NCBI GenBank assembly: GCA_027623875.1
Contig: JAQBUS010000064.1
Span: forward strand, 1 to 6,613
Length of the DNA stretch: 6,613 nt
Source of the DNA: Pseudomonadota bacterium
GTDB lineage: Bacteria > Pseudomonadota > Alphaproteobacteria > Rhodobacterales > Rhodobacteraceae
Reading direction: 5' to 3'
The notes under the pieces were generated by a model. The model worked only from the letters and a program-made list of their open reading frames with translations. It was not told where the DNA came from and made no database searches. The position numbers and the translations under genes were made by a program. Positions 1 through 5,755 of this stretch are shown piece after piece. The first letter of the stretch is position 1. The number at the start of each line of letters is the position of its first letter.

Positions 1-186
1 GGCTACATGTTCTTTTCTCCACTCTGATAAGTAGGCATCTGACCCTTTTGCGCCTATCCGCATAGCGCACCTGTCTATCGCTTGTTCAAATCGTTCTGAC
101 AGTTGAACCTTGGATGCTTTTCGACCGCTTCCGACTATGACTTGAGCGGGAATATCCCGCCAGAATACAACCAAAACATTACTCAT
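1..186 (-). CDS. 'Virulence factor' domain small protein, N-terminal part (runs off left edge)
   Basis: The minus strand is open from an ATG at 186 to the window edge, giving 62 residues beginning MSNVLVVFWRDIPAQVIVG. The segment FWRDIPAQVIVGSGRK followed by VQLSERFEQAIDRCAMRIG matches what I know of the short (about 100-residue) alphaproteobacterial proteins annotated as 'virulence factor' (the Pfam Virulence_fact type). The name is historical and no biochemical role is established. In Rhodobacteraceae such genes are, as far as I recall, found near methylenetetrahydrofolate reductase and methionine-synthase genes, which would lie beyond the left edge here. The start is supported by AAGGA eight bases upstream of the ATG on the minus strand. 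There is no signal peptide or membrane segment in the visible part. It is transcribed divergently from the Ppx/GppA-family gene. Family assignment is by pattern memory. Confidence 0.75.
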   Translation of the reverse strand, partial: MSNVLVVFWRDIPAQVIVGSGRKASKVQLSERFEQAIDRCAMRIGAKGSDAYLSEWRKEHVA

Positions 187-253
187 TTTTTTATCCTTAG
201 TTCTTTATGTGGGTACTAGATTACTTTATTAATTACGTATGTATATATAATTT

Positions 254-276
254 TCATAAGGCAACATGCCTTATGA
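254..276. promoter_or_regulatory. Perfect 10-bp inverted repeat in the divergent spacer (candidate operator)
   Basis: TCATAAGGCA (254-263), a 3-base spacer ACA and TGCCTTATGA (267-276) form a perfect palindrome in the 240-bp gap between the divergent genes starting at 186 (minus) and 427 (plus). Neither side is followed by a long T tract in its direction of transcription, and no terminator is expected between divergent genes, so a protein-binding site for a dimeric regulator is the more natural reading. The TATATATA stretch just to its left (about 241-249) could serve as a -10 region for the minus-strand gene, which would put the palindrome over its -35 region. The regulator is unknown. Confidence 0.45.
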
Positions 277-426
277 TTAAAACCTACACAACATTAACTG
301 TTTTCTAGGGTTAAAGAAAATCGAATTATAAAAGATGTATTAAATTAAGAATGCTTATTTGTCGCAAAGTAGGTGTTGCGAGAAGTAATTTGAAAGTTTA
401 ATGTGAGGTAAGGGGAATTTCTTGCT

Positions 427-1557
427 ATGCATTCTATAATTAAAAATAGTTCTGGGGTAATAAACTTCCCTAGTAAACATGACGGTTCTTCTAACTCTGG
501 TTTTAACAAACCAGATCCCGCAGACTTCTACGCTGCTTTGGATTTGGGAACGAACTCCTGCAGAATGCTTGTGGCTCAACCAAAAGGTAGTCAGTTTCAT
601 GTGATTGATAGCTTTTCCAAATCTGTTAATTTAGGAGTGGGACTGGAGGCCTCTGGTGAGCTGTCCAAAGCATCGATGGCGCGGACAATAGGGGCCTTAA
701 AGATTTGTCAGAAAAAGCTTAGGCACCACTCTGTTAAGAGAATGAGACTTGTGGCTACCGAGGCATGCCGCAGGGCAAAGAACGCGTCTAGTTTTATTCG
801 TTTAGTTGAACGAGAAACGGGTTTAATTCTTGAAATTATTAAGCCCGAAGAGGAGGCGCGTTTAGCCGTAGTATCTTGTGCTCCTTTGGTGAGTATTTAT
901 ACGGAACAACTTTTGGTGGTAGATATCGGTGGAGGTTCAACTGAGTTAGTATGGATCGATCTATCTGATGTTGCTCCCCATGAGCGCCCAAGGTCCATAA
1001 TGAGGCTCCATAGGGGGTTTGAGTCATTAGATGAATCGACTCCTTCGGCTAAAGTAGTTGACTGGATTTCTGTGCCTTTAGGGGTCGCTACTTTGAGGGA
1101 TCAATTCAATGATGTCAAAGATGACTCGGCAAAATTTGCGCTGATGAGTTGGCATTTTGAAGAAAACCTCTCAAGTTTTTCTCCCTATAGGGATGCTGAT
1201 TTAAAAAGAGAAGGTTTTCAAATCGTAGGAACTTCTGGCACAGTGACTACGGTTGCGGCTTCACACCTGGAGCTGAGTCGGTACGATAGAAATAAAGTTG
1301 ATGGCTTGCGAATGACTTCTGATCAGATCGACCACGTAATCCAAAGCTATTTGGCTATGGGGCCCGAGGGTCGACGTTTAGACCCAAGAATAGGTAAAGA
1401 TCGACATGTTTTAATAATGTCAGGAGCAGCAATTTTGCAAGCCTTAATGAGAGTGTGGCCGACGGACAGGTTAACAGTGGCTGACAGAGGCTTAAGGGAA
1501 GGGTTGTTGTACGCTCAAATGAGTGGAGATGGAGTTCTTGAAGGAGGTCCTTATTAA
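427..1557 (+). CDS. Ppx/GppA-family phosphatase (exopolyphosphatase / pppGpp phosphohydrolase type)
   Basis: A 376-residue cytoplasmic member of the ASKHA-fold Ppx/GppA family, which removes terminal phosphate from inorganic polyphosphate and/or converts pppGpp to ppGpp; the sequence does not say which substrate is used. Visible motifs in order are the first phosphate-binding loop ALDLGTNSCRMLVA (37-50), ATEACRRA (110-117), the acidic KPEEEARLA segment (139-147) that carries the catalytic glutamate region, the second phosphate loop VVDIGGGSTELVW (164-176), GTSGTVTTVAASH (268-280) and ADRGLREGLLYAQ (352-364). There is only the catalytic domain pair; the C-terminal HD-like extension of long E. 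coli-type enzymes is absent, as is usual in this group. About 34 N-terminal residues precede the fold and look disordered. The ATG at 427 has AAGGGG 11 bases upstream. It is convergent with the CoA-transferase gene, whose displaced stop lies 3 bp away. In related genomes I recall rlmE directly downstream; here the CoA-transferase gene intervenes. Confidence 0.95.
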   Translation: MHSIIKNSSGVINFPSKHDGSSNSGFNKPDPADFYAALDLGTNSCRMLVAQPKGSQFHVIDSFSKSVNLGVGLEASGELSKASMARTIGALKICQKKLRHHSVKRMRLVATEACRRAKNASSFIRLVERETGLILEIIKPEEEARLAVVSCAPLVSIYTEQLLVVDIGGGSTELVWIDLSDVAPHERPRSIMRLHRGFESLDESTPSAKVVDWISVPLGVATLRDQFNDVKDDSAKFALMSWHFEENLSSFSPYRDADLKREGFQIVGTSGTVTTVAASHLELSRYDRNKVDGLRMTSDQIDHVIQSYLAMGPEGRRLDPRIGKDRHVLIMSGAAILQALMRVWPTDRLTVADRGLREGLLYAQMSGDGVLEGGPY

Positions 1558-1562
1558 CGGTT

Positions 1563-1581
1563 AAAGGCAAACACCTTTTTT
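1563..1581 (+). terminator. Weak candidate Rho-independent terminator after the Ppx/GppA gene
   Basis: AAAGG (1563-1567), a 6-base loop and CCTTT (1574-1578), running into a T6 tract (1576-1581), lie six bases after the stop of the Ppx/GppA gene. The stem is short and AT-rich, and the same bases encode the last residues of the convergent CoA-transferase in its tail frame, so the resemblance may be chance. Nothing better is present between the two convergent genes. Confidence 0.25.
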
Positions 1582-1739
1582 GCGCAGGTTCGAAATTTCG
1601 TTCATAGAAAAGCCTAAATCTAAAAGTAATTCTTCTGTGTGCTCTCCAAATTGTGGTGAGGGTCCAGATAATCTTGGACCACCATGAGAAAACGAAAAGG
1701 CAGCAACAGGAAGTTGTTCGGGGGCCTCGTTTGAAAAAG

Positions 1740-1746
1740 GTTTTTT
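1740..1746 (-). other. A_AAA_AAC heptamer at the frame break of the CoA-transferase
   Basis: Read on the minus strand in the gene's initial frame, the codons are ACA AAA AAC, so the heptamer A_AAA_AAC has exactly the X_XXY_YYZ phasing of a -1 ribosomal slippery site. A -1 slip here continues as CCT TTT TCA AAC GAG (P F S N E) and enters the family-typical C-terminal tail that ends at 1561. The same join results from one extra A in the A6 run, either by an indel in the DNA or by transcriptional slippage. I see no strong Shine-Dalgarno-like stimulator upstream and only a weak CAAC/GTTG hairpin downstream, so recoding is possible but unproven. Confidence 0.5.
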
Positions 1747-2747
1747 GTATTTCTGAATAACTTTTCGTGACAGGTTTCATCAATGCGCCGAATTCTTGCT
1801 GCTGGGACATGAGACTCATTCAAAATGTCTTCCCAATATTGCGCGCTATTTTCTTGAATTCTTTTACTTATTAGTCTTCGGTTTTGTTCTGAAACGGAGC
1901 CAATAGTTTTACGCGTTAGGTTTTTAATTTCCAGCGCCTCGCCATAATAGCCTAGTACGTTCATTAAGTCGGAAGCTTGTTTTAGAGTGTAAGCTCCGAG
2001 CATTACCCAACCTTCTGAAGATTTATAGGCAGAGTAGTATGGTAGTTCGGGGTGGCTGTTCCCAAACCTTTTCGGAGATACACCGGTGGCAAGTGTTTCA
2101 GTTACACCCGAACTCATTAGCATGAGAGCCGCATCCGCCATAGCAACATCGATCTCTTGCCCTGTTCCTGTCCGTTCTCTTTGAAAAAGTGCGGATGAAA
2201 TTGCAAAAGCGGCTTGAGCTCCAGTTCCATAGTCAACCATAGGTGGTCCAACCCTTAGAGGAGGGTCTTCATTAGACCATCCGTTTGCGGCCATTATGCC
2301 AGAATAAGCTTGAATAACGACGTCGTAAGCCGGATGGTTGGCTTTGGGCCCAGTTTTGCCAAATCCAGTCATTGAGCAGTAAATGATTTTTGAATTTATT
2401 TTTGAAAGTTTTTCAAAGCTTATGCCAAGTTTTTCAAGTTTATCTCCCGAATAATTTTGCACTACCACATCAGATGTTTTTACTAACAATTCAAAAATAG
2501 CTATGCCATCTTTAGATGCTAGGTCGAGTGTTAATGATTTTTTTCCTGCTGATTGAGAGAGAAAAAAAGTTCCCATTTGGTCTTCATTTAATGTTTGGCT
2601 CCCTCCATCATCCCGAGTCATGTCAGGGTGCGTGGGGCTTTCAATTTTTATTACTTCAGCCCCAAGGTTTGCTAGTTGAGATGTGCAAAATGGGCCAGCA
2701 AGAACGTGGGTTAAATCCAGAACACGAATACCCTCGAATGGTTGCAT

Positions 2748-2960
2748 AGTCGCTCTCCCGCTTTTGCCTTATATACTTTCTTAAAATAAGCACTAAGGAA
2801 AGCCAAATAAGTCGAAACCAGTAATTCGAGATAGTTATTTGATATAAAACTTTATTAGCGATCTTAGATGATATATTCGTTTTATGCTGTTTAGGTTTAT
2901 CTTTGTTTAGTATACTTGTTCTTAATTTAAGGATTTTGTTCGATTTGGGATACATGGCAA
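2748..2960. promoter_or_regulatory. AT-rich divergent spacer between the CoA-transferase gene and rlmE
   Basis: These 213 bp separate two divergently transcribed genes and must hold both their promoters. For the plus strand, TATACT (2911-2916) is a good -10 hexamer about 45 bases before the rlmE start, but no convincing -35 lies at the right distance. The surrounding AGTATACT (2909-2916) is self-complementary, so it also reads as a -10 on the other strand. For the minus strand, a TATATA stretch near 2769-2775 sits about 25 bases before the CoA-transferase ATG. I see no RNA gene or coding potential here. Confidence 0.35.
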
Positions 2961-3665
2961 TTGGTAGAGAAAAACAATAGTGGGCGTGGTCAACGAGAGC
3001 TCAAAGTAAAAGTTAAGACAGCTAGAGGCCGTAAACTTTCTTCCACAAGATGGCTTCAGAGACAGCTTAACGATCCTTACGTTCGGAGGGCGACTTCGGA
3101 AGGTATGAGGGGTAGGGCTGCATATAAAATATCGGAGATAGATGATAAGTTTAGATTTTTTGCACCGGGAGTGCGTGTGGTTGATCTGGGGTGTGCTCCA
3201 GGCGGTTGGTGCCAAATTGCTTCTGAGAGAGTTAACTCAAACAATAACAAAAAGAATAAAGAGGTTGGGTTCGTCTTAGGAATTGATCTTAAGGAAGTGG
3301 AGCCAATAGCTGGTGTTGATCTTTACACATTAGATTTTTTAGATGAAGGTGCCGATCTTTTGGTTCAGGGTTGGTTGAACGGAACGGCAGATATTGTTTT
3401 GAGTGATATGGCAGCCGCTTCCTCTGGTCACAAGCAAACCGATCATTTGCGAATAATATCTTTATGTGAAGCAGCTGCTTACTTTTCATTCGACGTTTTA
3501 AAAGAAGGGGGTACATTTGTGGCAAAAGTATTGGCTGGTGGTGCAGAAGGAAACCTTCAGAAAATTTTAAAAGAAAAATTTCGAAAGGTTGATAATTTTA
3601 AACCTGCAGCTAGCAGGTCGGATAGTTCTGAAAAATTTGTTATTTGCCAGGGTTATCGACCTTAA
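2961..3665 (+). CDS. rlmE: 23S rRNA (uridine-2'-O-)-methyltransferase RlmE (FtsJ/RrmJ family)
   Basis: RlmE methylates the 2'-hydroxyl of U2552 (E. coli numbering) in the A loop of 23S rRNA in the large subunit, using S-adenosylmethionine. The 234-residue protein shows an N-terminal basic RNA-binding stretch with SGRGQREL (7-14) and SSTRWLQRQLNDPYV (27-41), the SAM-binding motif VVDLGCAPGGWCQ (73-85), and the family K-D-K-E catalytic set as Lys56 (AAYK), Asp149 (VLSDMAA), Lys189 (FVAKVLAGG) and Glu224 (SSEKF). A loop at 92-100 is rich in Asn and Lys. The start is the only doubtful part. The frame opens after a stop at 2928 and the sole usual start codon is TTG at 2961, with a weak GGGA upstream. 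An ATG at 2954 lies in another frame and reaches TAG after eight codons. The 3' end overlaps the convergent YaiI-type gene by 26 bp. Confidence 0.95.
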   Translation: MVEKNNSGRGQRELKVKVKTARGRKLSSTRWLQRQLNDPYVRRATSEGMRGRAAYKISEIDDKFRFFAPGVRVVDLGCAPGGWCQIASERVNSNNNKKNKEVGFVLGIDLKEVEPIAGVDLYTLDFLDEGADLLVQGWLNGTADIVLSDMAAASSGHKQTDHLRIISLCEAAAYFSFDVLKEGGTFVAKVLAGGAEGNLQKILKEKFRKVDNFKPAASRSDSSEKFVICQGYRP

Positions 3666-4134
3666 TTGCCAACCGTTTTAATTTTGTTAATTCTAAATCA
3701 AGAGTATTTAAGAATTTTTCACGATCTTTTTTAGAAAATGGAGTCTGGCCTTTAGTGTTTTCTATTCCAGCTCTCAAATCGGCCATTATTGCTCTTATCG
3801 CAATGGAATTCCCTATATTTTGTTCGGTAAAAGTATTTCCATTTGGGCCCATAACAGACCCGACATGATTTTGTATACAACGGTGGGCCAGTAATATGTC
3901 TGATGTGATAACGACTGACATAGTTGAGCAGTTCTGTATGATCCAGTCGTCTGCAGCGTCGAACTCTTTGTTCACAACTTGAATCGCTATTAATGGATGG
4001 TTTGGTATTCTGAAGTAACTATTTGTTACCAGAATAACACCAATTTTAAGCCTAAATGCTACCTTAAATATTTCTTCTTTAACGGGGCAGGCGTCTGCGT
4101 CTACTAAAATTGTAATTGTGTTTTGAGGGGGCAA
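3640..4134 (-). CDS. YaiI/YqxD family protein (DUF188, UPF0178)
   Basis: A 164-residue member of the DUF188 family, conserved in bacteria and predicted to have a PIN-like nuclease fold; its cellular role is not established. Family landmarks are ILVDADACPVKEEI (9-22), TNSYFRIP (37-44), FDAADDWI (58-65), VVITSDILLAHRC (74-86), the GPNGNTFTEQNIG block (96-108), RAIMADLR (114-121) and TPFSKKDREKFLNTLD (131-146). The start is TTG at 4134, since no ATG or GTG lies between the upstream in-frame stop (about 4176) and the conserved VDADACP; a GGA about nine bases upstream is a modest ribosome-binding site. The stop at 3640-3642 lies inside the last codons of rlmE on the other strand. It is divergent from guaB. 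No signal peptide is seen, so it is probably cytoplasmic. Confidence 0.92.
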   Translation of the reverse strand: MPPQNTITILVDADACPVKEEIFKVAFRLKIGVILVTNSYFRIPNHPLIAIQVVNKEFDAADDWIIQNCSTMSVVITSDILLAHRCIQNHVGSVMGPNGNTFTEQNIGNSIAIRAIMADLRAGIENTKGQTPFSKKDREKFLNTLDLELTKLKRLAIKVDNPGK

Positions 4135-4187
4135 AGGCGTTTTCCAAACAAAAGCTTTATTAACTCTGGTTTACTTAAGCCTCAAGG

Positions 4188-4219
4188 TTATTGTTTCTTG
4201 TGGTAAAGTATTATTCTAT
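4188..4219 (+). promoter_or_regulatory. Possible guaB promoter
   Basis: The 166-bp gap between the divergent YaiI-type gene and guaB should contain the guaB promoter. TTGTTT (4191-4196) with TATTCT (4212-4217) at 15-bp spacing is the best pair I can pick out; TATTAT (4209-4214) is a better -10 hexamer but lacks a partner at normal spacing. This is suggestive only. Confidence 0.25.
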
Positions 4220-4245
4220 TTTTCAACTTAACCTCTTTAAACTGG

Positions 4246-4260
4246 TGTCAAAGTGTGACA
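4246..4260. promoter_or_regulatory. Inverted repeat TGTCA-N5-TGACA upstream of guaB
   Basis: TGTCA (4246-4250), AAGTG, then TGACA (4256-4260) is a perfect 5-5-5 palindrome whose right end lies 40 bases before the guaB ATG. It sits downstream of the best promoter candidate, within the probable 5' leader or initiation region, so a repressor-type operator is conceivable. The arms are short and chance cannot be excluded. Confidence 0.3.
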
Positions 4261-4276
4261 TATGAAACCGCCAAAC

Positions 4277-4303
4277 GGAGATTCCTAATGGAGACGCTTA
4301 ATG
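4277..4303 (+). promoter_or_regulatory. Tandemly duplicated ribosome-binding site and start codon before guaB
   Basis: GGAGATTCCTAAT (4277-4289) is followed directly by GGAGACGCTTAAT (4290-4302), a 13-bp imperfect tandem repeat with 10 of 13 identities. Each copy has GGAG, exactly seven bases, then ATG (4288 and 4301). The second ATG starts guaB. The first is out of frame and the two initiation sites overlap, so ribosomes on one would block the other. Confidence 0.6.
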
Positions 4304-4332
4304 GAAATTCGAGAGGCATTAACCTTCGATGA
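4288..4332 (+). other. 14-codon overlapping reading frame with its own ribosome-binding site
   Basis: From the ATG at 4288 a short frame (METLNGNSRGINLR, then TGA at 4330-4332) overlaps the first ten codons of guaB in another frame. Its GGAG lies at ideal distance (4277-4280). It could act as a leader that competes with or couples to guaB initiation, or may never be translated. The peptide resembles nothing I recognise. Confidence 0.25.
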
Positions 4333-5755
4333 TGTATTACTTGTCCCGGCTGCTTCTTCGGTGCTCCCGGCAGCGGCAGATACGCGGACAAAAATCACAA
4401 AATCTATAGAGTTAAACATACCACTTCTTAGTTCTGCGATGGATACAGTAACAGAACAAAAAATGGCTATTGCGATGGCCCAATCTGGTGGAATGGGTGT
4501 TATACACAGAAATTTGTCGATAGAGGAGCAAGCACGGCAGGTTAGAAGGGTTAAGCGATTTGAAAGTGGTATTGTGTTTAATCCAATTACGTTACGGGCG
4601 AACCAAACACTCGGAGATGCCCAAGCTCTTCAAGAGCGGTACCGAGTTACAGGATTTCCTGTGGTTGATCCAAAGGGTAGACTCGTAGGTATCGTTACTA
4701 ATCGCGATATGAGATTTGCAAATGATGCTAAAACCCCTGTTAGCACTATGATGTCATCAAATAATTTAGCAGTTTTAGTTGAGCCAGCGGATCTCTTGGA
4801 AGCTAAGCTAATAATGAGAGAGCGTAGAATAGAAAAATTATTGATTGTTGATAAGGATAATAAGTTAACCGGTCTTCTGACCTTAAGAGATATTGATCAG
4901 GCAGTGTTAAACCCCACTGCCTGCAAAGATGCGATAGGGAGACTTCGGGTTGCTGCCGCAACAACTGTAGGCGATTTGGGATTTGAAAGATCTCAAGCTC
5001 TTATTGAGGCGGGAGTTGATCTGTTGGTTATAGACACCGCACATGGGCACTCTGATGGAGTGGCTCGGGCGGTTGAGAGAGTTAGAAATTTTTCTAACAA
5101 TATCCAAATCGTAGCTGGAAACGTTGCTACTGGGGAAGCCACAAAGGCTCTTATCGATGTTGGAGCGGATGCAATAAAGGTAGGGATTGGCCCTGGTTCG
5201 ATTTGCACAACAAGAATAGTCGCGGGGGTTGGTGTGCCACAGCTAACAGCAATAATCGATTGTACAAAAGAAGCTGACTTGTCTGGCGTGCCGATTATTG
5301 CGGATGGTGGTATTAGATTTTCTGGCGACTTCGCTAAAGCTATTGCAGCTGGTGCATCGTGTGCAATGGTGGGCTCCTTAATAGCTGGAACTGACGAATG
5401 TCCAGGAGAACTTATTCTATATCAGGGTAGAAGTTATAAAAGTTATCGTGGAATGGGTTCTTTAAGTGCAATGGCTAGGGGTTCAGCCGATAGGTATTTT
5501 CAAATGGATGCTGCTATGGATAAGCTAGTCCCCGAAGGAATCGAAGGTCAAGTCCCGTATAAGGGTTCGGCAGGGGCTGTTATTCATCAATTAGTAGGAG
5601 GATTGCGAGCCGCCATGGGTTATGTTGGTGCCGCAACAATTGAAGAAATTAGAACAAAATCAAGCTTTGTTAGAATTACTGGTTCTGGACTTAAGGAAAG
5701 TCATGTTCACGACGTTCAAATCACTCGCGAAAGCCCGAATTATAGGATTTCTTAA
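4301..5755 (+). CDS. guaB: Inosine-5'-monophosphate dehydrogenase (IMPDH)
   Basis: GuaB oxidises IMP to XMP with NAD+, the committed step of guanine nucleotide synthesis, in the cytoplasm as a tetramer or octamer. The 484-residue protein is of normal length. It shows the N-terminal LTFDDVLLVPA (7-17), SSAMDTVTE (44-52) and GGMGVIHRN (63-71); two CBS repeats as the regulatory Bateman module at about 92-202 (GFPVVDPKGRLVGIVTNRD, then EKLLIVDKDNKLTGLLTLRD); the NAD-side DTAHGHSDGV (245-254); the catalytic loop GIGPGSICTTRIV with Cys302; the phosphate-binding VPIIADGGIRFSGD (330-343, Asp335); and the mobile flap GSADRYFQ (394-401) with the Arg398-Tyr399 pair. The ATG at 4301 has GGAG seven bases upstream. 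rsmB follows with no gap, so guaB leads a short operon. CBS modules of this family bind adenine and guanine nucleotides in characterised enzymes, which would give allosteric control. Confidence 0.98.
   Translation: MEIREALTFDDVLLVPAASSVLPAAADTRTKITKSIELNIPLLSSAMDTVTEQKMAIAMAQSGGMGVIHRNLSIEEQARQVRRVKRFESGIVFNPITLRANQTLGDAQALQERYRVTGFPVVDPKGRLVGIVTNRDMRFANDAKTPVSTMMSSNNLAVLVEPADLLEAKLIMRERRIEKLLIVDKDNKLTGLLTLRDIDQAVLNPTACKDAIGRLRVAAATTVGDLGFERSQALIEAGVDLLVIDTAHGHSDGVARAVERVRNFSNNIQIVAGNVATGEATKALIDVGADAIKVGIGPGSICTTRIVAGVGVPQLTAIIDCTKEADLSGVPIIADGGIRFSGDFAKAIAAGASCAMVGSLIAGTDECPGELILYQGRSYKSYRGMGSLSAMARGSADRYFQMDAAMDKLVPEGIEGQVPYKGSAGAVIHQLVGGLRAAMGYVGAATIEEIRTKSSFVRITGSGLKESHVHDVQITRESPNYRIS

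Larger units (their letters stand above)
1561..2747 (-). pseudogene. CaiB/BaiF (family III) CoA-transferase, reading frame broken near the 3' end
   Basis: Family III CoA-transferases move CoA between acyl-CoA thioesters and free acids; this subgroup also includes alpha-methylacyl-CoA racemases, and the substrate here cannot be read from sequence. The ATG at 2747 has GGAG seven bases upstream. Motifs are the N-terminal VLDLTHVLAGPFCTSQLANL (9-28), GAEVIKIE (29-36), TGFGKTGPKA (127-136), YDVVIQAYSGIM (141-152), the catalytic-aspartate region VGPPMVDYGTG (Asp172 by alignment from memory) and RERTGTGQEIDVAMADA (190-206). The initial frame runs to a stop at 1620-1622 (375 residues), but after about residue 335 it loses family character. 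The expected C-terminus (PVAAFSFSHGGPRLSG, then FGEHTEELLLDLGF) lies in the -1 frame and ends at 1561. Joining the frames gives 395 residues, the usual family length. This may be an assembly or true indel, or recoding. Start, catalytic region and family call are secure; whether the gene is functional is not. Confidence 0.9.

Noticed and set aside
1541..1548. A perfect AAGGAGGT Shine-Dalgarno sequence at the end of the Ppx/GppA gene.
   Set aside because: It encodes the Glu-Gly-Gly stretch before the C-terminus, and no ATG, GTG or TTG with an open frame follows at a useful distance.
1355..1819. A 154-codon minus-strand open frame spanning the end of the phosphatase gene and the CoA-transferase tail.
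   Set aside because: It is rich in Leu, Arg, Cys and Phe with no family resemblance, and is explained as a shadow of the two real coding frames. The true tail of the CoA-transferase lies in the remaining frame.
2516..2955. Short open frames over the CoA-transferase 5' end and the spacer before rlmE.
   Set aside because: Their translations are compositionally biased and unlike any family I know; the minus-strand CoA-transferase frame accounts for the region up to 2747.
3289..3525. Antisense open frames inside rlmE, and similar ones inside guaB (4907-5107, 4993-5208).
   Set aside because: They overlap strongly conserved coding regions, have no recognisable domain and no supporting ribosome-binding site.
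3603..3617. Inverted repeat CCTGC-N5-GCAGG near the rlmE 3' end, as a possible terminator.
   Set aside because: It lies within conserved rlmE codons, has only a 5-bp stem and is not followed by a T tract.
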